A DNA stretch of 64,000 nucleotides from Gammaproteobacteria bacterium (GCA_030426355.1 JAUHYQ010000004.1:186001-250000), one strand, 5' to 3'; positions 44,747 through 53,773 are shown, numbered from the stretch's first letter. A program made the numbers and translations. Notes: generated by a model from the sequence alone, not told the origin.

Positions 44747-45832
44747 TTACGGAACGCTGGAATCGATTTGAATGCGCGCTGAGTCGCCCGGCCAGTCCGG
44801 TTGGGTTTCGCCGTAAAGATCACCGCTGCTTGCGGTTGCGTTGCCGGCGGCTGAGATTCTCGCCACCAGCGTCAGGTTTTTGACGCTGCTAAGTTTATTG
44901 TTGCCCATCATGCCGTCGGCATCCGTCAGGGTTACCGTTAACGGAAATGTCGGCGCGGTTATTCTTTTGACAGCGACAGGCGGACCGGCCTGACCGGTTT
45001 CCCGGGCAAACACGAACAGCACTGCGTCTTGCTGCAGCCGGTTTTGCAATTCCGGGTTGATATCAATGGTTGCGCTTATTTGGGCTGCCGTCCCCTTATC
45101 CGCGCCCTTATTTTGCGATGCAACGTTCTGATCGGGTGCTGCGGGTACTTCGGCACCCATTGCTGCCAGTTGTTGCTGAACCACGTTACGCAGTTGGTCC
45201 GGAATATCCGGTTGATTAAGCAGGTGTGCCAGGCGCTGCTGGGCCAATGGCTGATTGCCCCGGGCGACTGCGCTCATGCCGCCATACCACAGTGCCTTGG
45301 GGTTATCGGGCAGCTGCGTCAGCACCTCATCGAGCAAGTCGCCGGCGCTGGTCAGGATGGTATTGCGGTCAGCCAGCAGCAAGGCCTCGGCATAGCCCAG
45401 GCTGACGTTGGGATCTTTGCCCTCGGTCATTTCCCAGGCGCGATGATAGGCGTTGACTGCATCATCAAGCCGCTCAAGATTGACGTAGCTGCGTCCGAGC
45501 ATGGCCAAACCTTCGACCGTGGGCGCCGTTGCCATGCGGTCTTCGAGTTGCTTCACCATGTCCAGAATGGGGCCTGCCATGGCGCCGTTGGCCGCTCCGC
45601 CCCCCTGCTGCTGCCGGGCCTGGGGCTGCTCGCCTTGATCCCAGGGATAAGTGGTCACCTGTGTGTAAAGCGCAAGCGTGACCAGCGGAACCGCCAGCAC
45701 CAGCGCGACCACGATTATGAGGCCGCGCGTATTACCGGCGGGCTGCTGACGATGCCGCCATAGCGGCACCGCGACCAGAATCGCGGCTAATGCCCCCAGT
45801 ACCAGTGCGATACCCAGAAATTCTGCGGTCAT
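44747..45832 (-). CDS. ccmI: Cytochrome c maturation protein CcmI (TPR)
   Basis: 361 residues. Two N-terminal membrane helices (about 5-22 and 35-58) frame a cytoplasmic loop, then a TPR region (about 95-220: GLAMLGRSYVNLERLDDAVNAYHRAWE) and a C-terminal periplasmic domain typical of the CcmH/CycH C-terminus. CcmI presents apocytochrome c to the CcmF/H haem ligase. It is the last gene of the ccm operon. Confidence 0.9.
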   Translation of the reverse strand: MTAEFLGIALVLGALAAILVAVPLWRHRQQPAGNTRGLIIVVALVLAVPLVTLALYTQVTTYPWDQGEQPQARQQQGGGAANGAMAGPILDMVKQLEDRMATAPTVEGLAMLGRSYVNLERLDDAVNAYHRAWEMTEGKDPNVSLGYAEALLLADRNTILTSAGDLLDEVLTQLPDNPKALWYGGMSAVARGNQPLAQQRLAHLLNQPDIPDQLRNVVQQQLAAMGAEVPAAPDQNVASQNKGADKGTAAQISATIDINPELQNRLQQDAVLFVFARETGQAGPPVAVKRITAPTFPLTVTLTDADGMMGNNKLSSVKNLTLVARISAAGNATASSGDLYGETQPDWPGDSARIQIDSSVP

Positions 45833-45844
45833 CTGTTGCCCACC

Positions 45845-46276
45845 TCAGTCAGCATCCCTGTCAATGGGCATGTTCGCCCTGTTTTTCGCGAACCGCGCGA
45901 TGCCTGCCAGGCCTGCCAGCAGCAGCACCAGCGGTGCCAGCCAGATCAGCCAGTTCCATGCCTCGAAGCGGGGTTTGTAAAGTATGTAACCGCCGTAGCG
46001 ATCCACCAAAAAGTCCTTAATCTGCGTTTCGCTTTCGCCGGCCACAATCTTGCGGCGTATTTCACGACGCAGATCGGCCGCGAGCGGCGCAGTGGAGTCC
46101 GCTATGGTCTGGTTCTGGCAAACCAGGCAGCGAACTTCCTTGGTGATTTCTTCATAAAGCATTTGCTGCTCGGGGTCCGGCAGGCTTTCACTGGGGTCTA
46201 TGGCCCAGGCCAACGGTACAAAGATCACCGCTAGAAGGACACAAAATACATTAAGTTTATGTATTAAAACTTTCAT
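45845..46276 (-). CDS. ccmH: Cytochrome c maturation protein CcmH
   Basis: 143 residues: signal-anchor, then the thiol-redox motif RCLVCQNQ with C50 and C53, and a C-terminal membrane helix (WLIWLAPLVLLLAGLAGIARF). CcmH keeps the apocytochrome cysteines reduced for haem attachment. The short size shows that CcmH and CcmI are separate genes here, unlike the fused E. coli CcmH. It overlaps ccmG by four bases. Confidence 0.95.
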   Translation of the reverse strand: MKVLIHKLNVFCVLLAVIFVPLAWAIDPSESLPDPEQQMLYEEITKEVRCLVCQNQTIADSTAPLAADLRREIRRKIVAGESETQIKDFLVDRYGGYILYKPRFEAWNWLIWLAPLVLLLAGLAGIARFAKNRANMPIDRDAD

Positions 46277-46818
46277 TTATCGATATTTTCTCCGCGCGCT
46301 TCTGCAATGCGCGGCATGAATTCTTCGACCCAGATGGCGGGCGTCAGGGGCCCAACCAGTTTGTAGAGAATGATCCCGTCAGCGTTAATCAAAAAAGTCT
46401 CAGGCGCGCCGTAGACACCCCAGTCGATGCCGGTGATGTTGTCCCGGTCGACCGCCACGGCTTTATAGGGGTTGCCGCGGTTTTGCAGCCATTTGAGCGC
46501 AGCCGGCCGTTCGTCTTTCCAGTTCAGGCCGTAGATCGGCACGTCGGACTGGGTGCCGATGGCCATGAGCAATTCGTGTTCGCTGGCGCATCCCGGGCAC
46601 CAGCTTGCCCAGACATTAAATAAAGACACCTGCCCTTGGAAGATATTCTCGGTGACACGCTGCTCGGGGTTCATGAGTTCGGGCAGGTCAAAGGCCGGTG
46701 CCGGTTTGCCGATAAAAGGCGACGGCACAATCGTCGGATCACGCTGCAAACCCACAATAAACAGAGCAACAATTACTGCAAAAACAATAGCTGGCAGGAA
46801 GAACTTTAACTTAAACAT
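46273..46818 (-). CDS. ccmG: Thiol:disulfide interchange protein CcmG (DsbE)
   Basis: 181 residues: one N-terminal helix then a periplasmic thioredoxin fold with the active site WCPGC (C74, C77) and the cis-proline region GAPETFLI. It reduces CcmH and the apocytochrome. One-base overlap with the ccmF stop. Confidence 0.95.
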   Translation of the reverse strand: MFKLKFFLPAIVFAVIVALFIVGLQRDPTIVPSPFIGKPAPAFDLPELMNPEQRVTENIFQGQVSLFNVWASWCPGCASEHELLMAIGTQSDVPIYGLNWKDERPAALKWLQNRGNPYKAVAVDRDNITGIDWGVYGAPETFLINADGIILYKLVGPLTPAIWVEEFMPRIAEARGENIDK

Positions 46819-48746
46819 TAACTACTGTTTCCGCTGCGAGCCGGCCTGTACCGCCGATCGGTGATGGCCACCAGCCCCCCCAGGGCCATGATCAGGCAGC
46901 CGAACCAGATGAACCGGATCAGGGGCTTATACTGAATACGAACACTCCAGGCACCTCCTCCCAGCGTTTCCCCCAGAGCCACGAACAGGTCTCTGCCCCA
47001 CCCGGCTTCAATACCGGCTTCGGTCATGGGGTTGGTTTGCACGCGATAAATGCGCTTTTCGGGGCGCAGTTCGGTGTAATCCTTGCCGTTTTGCCTGACC
47101 GTGAAGATGCCCTGAATGGCATCGTAATTCGGCCCCTGCACGTTCCGGGTGCCTTCAAATACAAAGGTGTAGCCACCCACATCGGCGCTGTCGCCAGGCT
47201 TCATGCCCTCGTCCGTGATCACGCTGTAGGCCGACGTCACGGTAATGCCCAGGATGGTGATGCCAAGCCCGAAATGCGCCAGCTGCATGCTGATCATGCT
47301 GCGGGTCAGGCGCGGCCCTTTGCCGATCAGATTAAGGGCAGGGTCAAGCAGCGCCGAGCAAACCGTCCATAAGCCTATGACCACGCCGAGTGCGGTTAGC
47401 AACGAAAGCTCGCCAAACACCCACCACGGAAGCACCACCCCGGCGACTACTGAAATCAGCGCGGGCCATTTGAGCCGCTGCATGAGTTCACGGGGATCCA
47501 TACTGCGCCATGCACTGTGCATGCCGACGCCAACCATCAACGTCAGCGGCAGCATTGGCAGCAAAAACACCAGTTCAAAATACTGCGGCCCGACCGAGAT
47601 TGAGCCGATATCCAGTGCTGAAAATATCAGCGGCCCGAGCGTGCCAACCAATATGACGCCTGCGGCAACGACCAGCAGGATGTTGTTCAACAGCAGAAAG
47701 GTTTCACGCGAGCAAGGCTTAAAGCCGACATCGGTTTCCAGCGATCCCGCTCGCCAGGCATACAGACACAGCGATATGCCCACAACCAATACCAGAAACA
47801 CCAGGATGAACAGGCCGCGTGCCGGGTCGGAAGCAAAGGCGTGCACCGATACCAGCACGCCGGAGCGCACCAGGAAAGTGCCCAGCAGGCTCAGTGAAAA
47901 TGCGCCAATGGCGAGCAGCAAAGTGGAACTCTTGAACAGGCCGCGCTTTTCGGTGACGGCGAGTGAATGCATCAGTGCCGTGCCCACCAGCCACGGCATA
48001 AAGGATGCATTTTCCACCGGATCCCAGAACCACCAGCCGCCCCAGCCAAGTTCGTAATAGGCCCACCAGCTGCCCAAGGCAATGCCCATCGTCAGAAACA
48101 GCCACGCAACCGTTGTCCAGGGACGGGTCCAGCGTGCCCACTGCTGATTAAGTTTGCCGTCGAGCATGGCTGCCACAGCAAAACCAAAAGCCACCGAAAA
48201 ACCGACATAGCCCATATAGAGCATCGGCGGATGAATGATCAGTGCAAAGTCTTGCAACAGCGGGTTCAGGTCACTGCCCTGCACCGGCGCCGGAAAAATG
48301 CGTTCAAACGGATTGGAGGTAAACAGGATAAAAGACGTGAACCCTGTGGCGACGGCACCCATTACACCCAGCACACGCGCGGTCATGGCATCAGGCAGGC
48401 TGCGGCTGAACAGCGCAACCGCACTGGTCCACAACCCCAGAATCATCGCCCACAATAATAAAGACCCTTCGTGTGCCCCCCACACGGCTGCCATTTTGAA
48501 TGGCAGCGGCAGGTCCGTGTTGGAATTTCTGGCGATGTATAACACCGAAAAGTCATCGTCGAGAAATGCCATCATCAGGCAGGCAAAGGCCAGAATGAGA
48601 AACAAGAACTGGCCGTGCGCTGCAGGACGCGCGACAGCAATGAGGCCGCTGTGCCGCAATTGCGCACCTGCCAGCGGCAGGACAAATTGCAGCCCGGCCA
48701 GGCAAAGCGCAATGATCAGGCTGATCTGTCCGATTTCGGCGGTCAC
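46818..48746 (-). CDS. ccmF: Cytochrome c haem lyase CcmF
   Basis: 642 residues with about fifteen membrane helices. The WWD haem-handling motif is WGGWWFWDPVENASFMPWL in the middle; flanking conserved histidines are in place. It is the core of the ligase that attaches haem to CxxCH motifs in the periplasm. It overlaps ccmE by four bases. Confidence 0.97.
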   Translation of the reverse strand: MTAEIGQISLIIALCLAGLQFVLPLAGAQLRHSGLIAVARPAAHGQFLFLILAFACLMMAFLDDDFSVLYIARNSNTDLPLPFKMAAVWGAHEGSLLLWAMILGLWTSAVALFSRSLPDAMTARVLGVMGAVATGFTSFILFTSNPFERIFPAPVQGSDLNPLLQDFALIIHPPMLYMGYVGFSVAFGFAVAAMLDGKLNQQWARWTRPWTTVAWLFLTMGIALGSWWAYYELGWGGWWFWDPVENASFMPWLVGTALMHSLAVTEKRGLFKSSTLLLAIGAFSLSLLGTFLVRSGVLVSVHAFASDPARGLFILVFLVLVVGISLCLYAWRAGSLETDVGFKPCSRETFLLLNNILLVVAAGVILVGTLGPLIFSALDIGSISVGPQYFELVFLLPMLPLTLMVGVGMHSAWRSMDPRELMQRLKWPALISVVAGVVLPWWVFGELSLLTALGVVIGLWTVCSALLDPALNLIGKGPRLTRSMISMQLAHFGLGITILGITVTSAYSVITDEGMKPGDSADVGGYTFVFEGTRNVQGPNYDAIQGIFTVRQNGKDYTELRPEKRIYRVQTNPMTEAGIEAGWGRDLFVALGETLGGGAWSVRIQYKPLIRFIWFGCLIMALGGLVAITDRRYRPARSGNSS

Positions 48747-49234
48747 GATCCGCCCGGCGCCTCCGCGCTGCCCTCTTCTGCTGCCAGCGTGTCAGTTTGT
48801 CCGCCCGGGTGCCCCTGCTCTTCAAGCATTTTCGCCACCTCCGGGCTCATGTAATTTTCGTCGTGTTTGGCCAGCACTTCGTCGGCAACAAAAATGCCTG
48901 CCTCATTGAGCTTGCCGTTCGCGACCATGCCTTGCCCTTCTTTGAACAGATCGGGCAGCACCCCGCTGTAAGCCACCGTGACTTTTGACTGGGTGTTATC
49001 GGTGACAATGAAGCGCGCCTCCAAACTACCGGACTCGCGGCTAAAACTGCCGTTCTCCACCAGGCCGCCCAGTCGGAACGGCTGGCCCACGTCCACCTCG
49101 CCCGCCACCACCTGCTGGGGGCTGAAGAAATACGTGATGTTGGTTTGCAGTGCCTGCAGCACCATCACGGCGGCGATTGCGACGCCGACCACCACAACCG
49201 AAACACCGGCCATACGCCGCTGCCGGGGGGTCAT
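48743..49234 (-). CDS. ccmE: Cytochrome c maturation haem chaperone CcmE
   Basis: 163 residues: one N-terminal helix and an OB-like periplasmic domain. The haem-binding histidine is H124 in LAKHDENY, with Y128 as the usual distal ligand. It carries haem from the CcmABCD complex to CcmF. The tail after about residue 135 is acidic and Gly-rich. Its ATG overlaps the ccmD TGA. Confidence 0.95.
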   Translation of the reverse strand: MTPRQRRMAGVSVVVVGVAIAAVMVLQALQTNITYFFSPQQVVAGEVDVGQPFRLGGLVENGSFSRESGSLEARFIVTDNTQSKVTVAYSGVLPDLFKEGQGMVANGKLNEAGIFVADEVLAKHDENYMSPEVAKMLEEQGHPGGQTDTLAAEEGSAEAPGGS

Positions 49235-49404
49235 GACGAGGCCTCCGTAGCACTCGCACTGCGCAGCCGCCGTGTCAGCCGGTTGCGGGTTTGTTGCAGG
49301 CTGCGCTTGGTCAGCCAGACGGTGGCAAGCAGCACGACGAATGTGAGCCCGAATGCGCTCCAGACATAGCTGCCGTAGCCACCCATATGGATAATTTCAG
49401 CCAA
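49231..49404 (-). CDS. ccmD: Cytochrome c maturation protein CcmD
   Basis: A small gene, 57 codons, starting at TTG 49404; the alternative ATG at 49386 gives 51 residues. It encodes one membrane helix (VWSAFGLTFVVLLATVWL) preceded by MGGYGSY and followed by a basic tail, the exact CcmD pattern. The TTG is favoured because AAGGAG lies seven bases upstream. CcmD helps release holo-CcmE from CcmABC. Its stop overlaps the ccmE start by four bases. Confidence 0.92.
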   Translation of the reverse strand: MAEIIHMGGYGSYVWSAFGLTFVVLLATVWLTKRSLQQTRNRLTRRLRSASATEASS

Positions 49405-49411
49405 CGATAAA

Positions 49412-49417
49412 CTCCTT
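49412..49417 (-). promoter_or_regulatory. Ribosome-binding site that decides the ccmD start
   Basis: AAGGAG on the minus strand, seven bases before TTG 49404, between the ccmC stop and ccmD. The later ATG at 49386 has no such site. Confidence 0.55.
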
Positions 49418-49421
49418 GATA

Positions 49422-50153
49422 TTAGGACAATAAATCACTGATCCAACGAGTATTTCTTTCGCGTAACAGTATTTGTGTTCGGATGCTGGTGAACAGTATC
49501 CCAATGAACAGCAGTTGATAAGCAACGATCATCACCAGCAGTGGCCACAGCATATCCCCATCAATCGACGGGGTTTCCAGTTTCATCAGGCTGGGCCCCT
49601 GATGGATGGAATTCCACCACTCCACCGAGTAATGGATGATGGGCAGATTGACCACACCCACCACCGCGAGAATACCGCTGGCGCGGTCCGCCTGTCGCGT
49701 TTCCGGCATGGCCTGTCGTAACAGCATGTAACCCAGGAACAGGAATAGCAGCACCAGCTCGGCCGTCAGCCGCGGATCCCAGGCCCACCAGGTGCCCCAA
49801 ATGGGTTCGCCCCAAATCGCACCGGTGCACAGGGCGAGAAACGTAAAGGCCGCTCCGGCCGGGGCGCTGGCGGCCGCGACGCAAAAGGCCAGCTTCATAC
49901 GCCATATCAGCCCGATGGCGGATGCCACGGCCATGACCGAGTAAGCAAACATAGACAGGAAAGCGCTCGGCACGTGCACGTAGATGATACGGAACCCGTC
50001 ACCCTGCAGGTAATCCGGTGGCGCCATTGCCAGTCCGCCGTATGCGCCGATGACTAACAACACCAGCGCGCCACCCATCAGCCACGGTTCAAGCCGGGTG
50101 GCAATGCGGTAAAAATGCGGCGGCGAGCCGAGTTTGAAAAACCAGTTCCACAT
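49422..50153 (-). CDS. ccmC: Haem exporter protein CcmC
   Basis: About 243 residues from ATG 50153 (MWNWFFKLGSPPHFY), with six helices. The WWD motif is WGTWWAWDPRLTAELVLLF, flanked by conserved histidines (YVHVPSAF; IHYSVEWWNSIHQ). CcmC holds haem for transfer to CcmE. The frame to 50204 adds a non-conserved leader. It follows ccmB after 101 bases, the only real gap in the operon. Confidence 0.94.
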   Translation of the reverse strand: MWNWFFKLGSPPHFYRIATRLEPWLMGGALVLLVIGAYGGLAMAPPDYLQGDGFRIIYVHVPSAFLSMFAYSVMAVASAIGLIWRMKLAFCVAAASAPAGAAFTFLALCTGAIWGEPIWGTWWAWDPRLTAELVLLFLFLGYMLLRQAMPETRQADRASGILAVVGVVNLPIIHYSVEWWNSIHQGPSLMKLETPSIDGDMLWPLLVMIVAYQLLFIGILFTSIRTQILLRERNTRWISDLLS

Positions 50154-50254
50154 GGATAGTACGAATATCGCGTCCAACTGCCGCCCGTACGCGACAGAGG
50201 GCAATATTACTACACATCCCTGCCCGCAAACCGACGGTTTTCCGGATTATGCAA

Positions 50255-50920
50255 TCAATCCAGTGTGACGCGGACCGCCGCCGCCGTAGCAAATGGGGTC
50301 AGAGTCAGCGCCAGAACGGTAATGCCGCCGAGCAGCAGCAGCGGCCCCTCAATGCTTTGCCCGCGTGCGGCCAGATCGGCGGAACGCGCGCCGAATATAA
50401 GCACCGGCACGGACAGCGGCAAGATGAGTACCGCCAGCAGACCGCTAGCGCGACGCAGCCCGGCGGTCAGTGCGGCACCTACCGAACCGAGCAGGCTCAG
50501 GGTGGGTGTGCCAATTAGTAGTGTCAGCAGCAGCGCTTCGCGCCCGGCTGCCGGAATGTCAAAACCTAGCGCCAATAGCGGTGCCAGCAACACGAGCGGC
50601 ACTTCTGCTACCAGCCAGTGTGCCGCTGTCTTGCCGAGCAACAGCACGCTCAATGGGTGTTCGCTGAGCGCAAGTTGTTCCAGACTGCCGTCATCGAAAT
50701 CCTCGCGGAACAACGTGTTGAGCGACAACAAGGTTGCCAGCAAGGCGGCCACCCATATGGCACCTGGTCCGACTGCCTGCAGCAGCTCCTTATCCTGACC
50801 AAGCGCCAGCGGAAACAAGGTGCAGACGATGACAAAAAACACCAGCGGCATGGCGAGATCACTCCAACGCCGGAAGGCCATCGCCAGATCGTGCTTGATG
50901 ACCGCAAAGAAGATGCTCAT
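50255..50920 (-). CDS. ccmB: Haem exporter ABC permease CcmB
   Basis: 221 residues with six helices, starting MSIFFAVIKHDLAMAFR. The conserved SLEQLALSEHPL cytoplasmic segment and GTPTLSLLGSVGAALT are typical. With CcmA it powers release of holo-CcmE. Near its C-terminus (LTLTPFATAAAV) the coding strand is antisense to an exact copy of the GGGGTCAGAGT word. It overlaps ccmA by four bases. Confidence 0.93.
   Translation of the reverse strand: MSIFFAVIKHDLAMAFRRWSDLAMPLVFFVIVCTLFPLALGQDKELLQAVGPGAIWVAALLATLLSLNTLFREDFDDGSLEQLALSEHPLSVLLLGKTAAHWLVAEVPLVLLAPLLALGFDIPAAGREALLLTLLIGTPTLSLLGSVGAALTAGLRRASGLLAVLILPLSVPVLIFGARSADLAARGQSIEGPLLLLGGITVLALTLTPFATAAAVRVTLD
50295..50305 (+). repeat. GGGGTCAGAGT copy 6 (inside ccmB)
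   Basis: Exact 11-base core, antisense within the last codons of ccmB. The context is followed by CAGCG, so it matches only the core. Confidence 0.65.
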
Positions 50921-51633
50921 GGTTCACCACCCTGCAGTTCAAGCACTCGTTCGCGGTGCGCTTCCAGACCGGTATCCTGATGCGCCGCCAGCAGCAGCAT
51001 GCCGTTGGCGCGCAGGTGCTGGTTAAAGCGTTCGCTCAACCATTCGCGACCGGCCTGATCCAGATGTGTAAACGGTTCGTCCATCAACCAGAGTGGCTTA
51101 CCTGAACTCAGCACGCGAGCCAGCGTGACGCGCCGCTTTTGGCCTGCCGACAAGTGAGCCACTGGCAGATCGGCACAGCCTTGCAGTTGCAGTGCCGAGA
51201 TGATCTCGGCCAGGTCATTGTCGTCGCTGCCACTCAGGCGTGCTGCAAAATGCAGGTTTTCTCTGGGCGTCAGTTCATCTTTCAGCCCCGCCCGATGCCC
51301 GGCGTAAGCAAGTTGGGCATGCAATTCAGCGCGCTGCAGTCGAACCGCCGTGCCGTTCCAGAGGACTTCGCCGTATTCCGGTTCCGTGAGCCCGCAAAGG
51401 GTGCGAATCAGTGTCGTCTTGCCGCAGCCGTTGGGCCCGCGTAAGGTGATCGCATGGCCCGCTTGCAGATGTCCGTTAAGGTTTTTCTGCAGACAGCGAT
51501 CACCGCGCCAGAGTGCTAACTGGCGCCATTCCAGCCCCGTGGGCTGGCGGAGATTATCTGATGATGCGTTCGACAATGATTCTTTCAACCCTGGCAGGCG
51601 TTTTGCTAACTGCAATGTCCGTTGTTGCGACAA
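50917..51633 (-). CDS. ccmA: Haem exporter ABC ATPase CcmA
   Basis: ATPase with Walker A GPNGCGKTTL, signature LSAGQKRRVTLAR, Walker B LWLMDEPFTHLD and H-loop AAHQDTG. It starts at TTG 51633, giving 238 residues and an unusually long N-terminal tail; TTG 51576 would give about 219, closer to the usual 205-210. Both overlap the divergent Spy-like gene. It is the first gene of the ccm operon. Confidence 0.9.
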   Translation of the reverse strand: MSQQRTLQLAKRLPGLKESLSNASSDNLRQPTGLEWRQLALWRGDRCLQKNLNGHLQAGHAITLRGPNGCGKTTLIRTLCGLTEPEYGEVLWNGTAVRLQRAELHAQLAYAGHRAGLKDELTPRENLHFAARLSGSDDNDLAEIISALQLQGCADLPVAHLSAGQKRRVTLARVLSSGKPLWLMDEPFTHLDQAGREWLSERFNQHLRANGMLLLAAHQDTGLEAHRERVLELQGGEP

Positions 51634-52133
51634 CCGGTTCGGCTTTCGCCGCCGCCGATGCTGTCTGCCCGCATCATAACAACGATGAAGGGCATTCGTG
51701 CAGGCATCATGGTAAACATCGTCATGAAGGTAGCTATTCTGAAGCCGACATGCAGCGGTTTCGTGAGCGCATGGACAAACTGGCCCTGAGTGATGCTCAA
51801 AAGCAGGACATGGCTTCGCTGATGCGCATTTATCAGCCGCGCTTTAAAGCTTTGCGCGAGCGCGGTGCGGCCGATCGCGAAGCATTGTTTGCCGCTGCTC
51901 CCGACGCAACCGGGTATGCAGCCCTGACGGATGCAGTCAGTATCGAGGCTGGCCGAACTGCGGCCGAGGTGGTGGTGCTGATGGCTGAATTGCAGGCAAA
52001 TGCCTATGCACTGCTGACCCCAGACCAGCAAGCGGAATACCGTGCGATGAAGGTCAAGGCCTGGGAAAAAGCCCAGGAAAAGGCCCGCCAGCGAAAAGAG
52101 CAGATGAGCGAGAAGCGTGGCGACAAGCCTTAA
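51561..52133 (+). CDS. Spy/CpxP-like periplasmic protein with a His-rich N-terminus
   Basis: About 190 residues from ATG 51561, with GGAG upstream and a signal peptide (MILSTLAGVLLTAMSVVATTGSAFA). The mature start is a metal-binding-like HHNNDEGHSCRHHGKHRHEG. Two LTxxQ-like motifs (LSDAQ about residue 77, LTPDQ about 168) flank a helical hairpin, the CpxP/Spy mark. Such proteins act as periplasmic chaperones or as metal and envelope-stress sensors. It is divergent from ccmA and overlaps its 5' end, so expression of the two may be linked. It ends four bases inside the convergent methyltransferase. Confidence 0.78.
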   Translation: MMRSTMILSTLAGVLLTAMSVVATTGSAFAAADAVCPHHNNDEGHSCRHHGKHRHEGSYSEADMQRFRERMDKLALSDAQKQDMASLMRIYQPRFKALRERGAADREALFAAAPDATGYAALTDAVSIEAGRTAAEVVVLMAELQANAYALLTPDQQAEYRAMKVKAWEKAQEKARQRKEQMSEKRGDKP

Positions 52134-52882
52134 GCATCCGGCAGGTATTCATACAGCGTCCACCGATACAAGTTGTTGACGCAAAGTTCATCGCGCACGC
52201 GTTTGAAATCCGGATGTTCGCGGAACACCGCTTTCGCAACGCCGATTGAGAACAGATACGGAATCAGAATGCGTCGTGGCGTGTCCCCGGCTGAATTCTC
52301 GATGTGACTCAGCACCTGCCCCAGAACGTCCGGCCCGAAGGGGTGATACATGTGCAAAACCAGATTTCCTGCTGGCAGCTCATACTCGAGCGCGTTACCA
52401 CACCACAGGGCGATATGGCTTTGCAAAGCCGCGCCGCTGTAACGTTCAATATTGCGCTCCGCCGCCCGATGCAAGGCCGGCGAAATCTCCACCCCCACTA
52501 CCTGGCGAAACGGAAATTGCGCCGCGATAAAAAGTGCCCTGCCCTTGCCCGAGCCGTAATCCACAAACGTGTAATCACGGCAATCAATATCCAGCGCCTC
52601 AATGATTCGCCGGGTAACGCGGGCCGGTGATCCCAGATACAGGTTGGATTGCCAGCGGTCACTTTCGTTTTCCAGATCGAGATCGCGGGTGGCGATCATG
52701 CCGCCGGTATCGGTGCCGTGAGACTTGTCGAAGGAACTGTCTTTATAGGGTTTATACGACAGTAACCAGATCAGCACGTAGCGCAGTGTCATCCAGAAAC
52801 CGATCAGATTGACCGACTCGCGCAAAACGCGCCGAAAATCGGCCCACGACGACAGTTGTTGCTTTGATTGTTGTTCCGACAT
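52130..52882 (-). CDS. Class I SAM-dependent methyltransferase
   Basis: 250 residues. The Rossmann core starts with FVDYGSGKGRALFIAAQFPFRQVVGVEISPALHRAAERN (about 105-145), containing motif I and the acidic ribose-binding residue; further strands follow (NLVLHMYHPFG). The N-terminal 60 residues include a hydrophobic stretch (FWMTLRYVLIWLL) that may associate with the membrane. The substrate is not indicated. Transcribed alone, convergent with the Spy-like gene. Confidence 0.82.
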   Translation of the reverse strand: MSEQQSKQQLSSWADFRRVLRESVNLIGFWMTLRYVLIWLLSYKPYKDSSFDKSHGTDTGGMIATRDLDLENESDRWQSNLYLGSPARVTRRIIEALDIDCRDYTFVDYGSGKGRALFIAAQFPFRQVVGVEISPALHRAAERNIERYSGAALQSHIALWCGNALEYELPAGNLVLHMYHPFGPDVLGQVLSHIENSAGDTPRRILIPYLFSIGVAKAVFREHPDFKRVRDELCVNNLYRWTLYEYLPDA

Positions 52883-52948
52883 GCTGCGCCCCTGATTCAG
52901 CAGCGCAGTTTAGCGGCTAATGCCGCGGCGCGCCCGCCCCGAGGACGC

Positions 52949-53656
52949 TCAGCCTGATGACGCGGAACCTGATGACGAGGTGACGCTGGTTTGTGTGCCG
53001 TCATTTAGCAGTCGAAACTGAAAGCGCTCGCGCACTCCGGTGGTGGCTGCCGCTTTATTGCCCGCCTGCGCCGGCGCAAACTTAAAGCGGGAAACAGCAT
53101 CGATGGCCGCCAGATCGAACAGCGGATTGCTGGACTTGATGACGTTGATGTTTTCCACGGTGCCCTCCGCGTTCACGGTGAATTCCAACGTTACATCGCC
53201 TTCCAGCTTGTTCATCCAGGCACCGCGCGGATACTCCGGCATCACCTTGATAATCGATCGCGGCGTGCCGGTGTCTTCTTTACCTTCGCTGGCAACATCT
53301 TCTTTAGCGACACCTGTCATGGCCGGTTTGTTTGTAACCCCGCTTTCGGCACAGACGCGGCAGTTCTCCACCACAACACTGGCGTTGCGCATGGGCAGGC
53401 TTGGGCCCGCCAATTCTCCTGATCCGCCGACAATCAGCGCCGTATAGGGCTGGCCTTCAATCAGGTAGTCAACCCGGGAACAGGAATTATTGCTGCTTTC
53501 GATGTTGACGCGCGTACCGCTCATGCTGACGCTGGCATCGCAGCTATCAACTACCTGCGTGCAGTCGCACAACAATTCTGCGCGTGCTGTTGATGCCAAC
53601 CAAACCGGCGAGCCTGCCAAACCGACATACAGCATGAGTGCTAATAAGTGTTGCAT
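52949..53656 (-). CDS. TonB C-terminal-domain energy transducer-like protein
   Basis: 235 residues with a signal peptide, a cysteine-rich N-terminal part (LLCDCTQVVDSCD) and a C-terminal TonB domain: MPEYPRGAWMNKLEGDVTLEF, GTVENINVIKSSNPLFDLAAIDAVSRFKFAPA. Classical TonB has an N-terminal membrane anchor and Pro-rich linker instead; this form is exported and may act in periplasmic partnering with outer-membrane receptors. No exbB/exbD or receptor gene is nearby. Confidence 0.75.
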   Translation of the reverse strand: MQHLLALMLYVGLAGSPVWLASTARAELLCDCTQVVDSCDASVSMSGTRVNIESSNNSCSRVDYLIEGQPYTALIVGGSGELAGPSLPMRNASVVVENCRVCAESGVTNKPAMTGVAKEDVASEGKEDTGTPRSIIKVMPEYPRGAWMNKLEGDVTLEFTVNAEGTVENINVIKSSNPLFDLAAIDAVSRFKFAPAQAGNKAAATTGVRERFQFRLLNDGTQTSVTSSSGSASSG

Positions 53657-53700
53657 TGCCTCACCTTACCGCCATTACCTGACGCCAGCAATTGAACATA

Positions 53701-53730
53701 AAAAAGCCCCTGAGTCAGGGGCTTTTTTTA
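53701..53730. terminator. Rho-independent terminator, works on either strand
   Basis: AAAAAGCCCCTG pairs with CAGGGGCTTTTT around a three-base loop, with A and T runs on both sides. It can end the minus-strand gene at 53774-54559. Confidence 0.8.
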
Positions 53731-53773
53731 TGGCATCGTCTGCGAGGCAAACGTTGCAGTGCGCTGCGACCGG

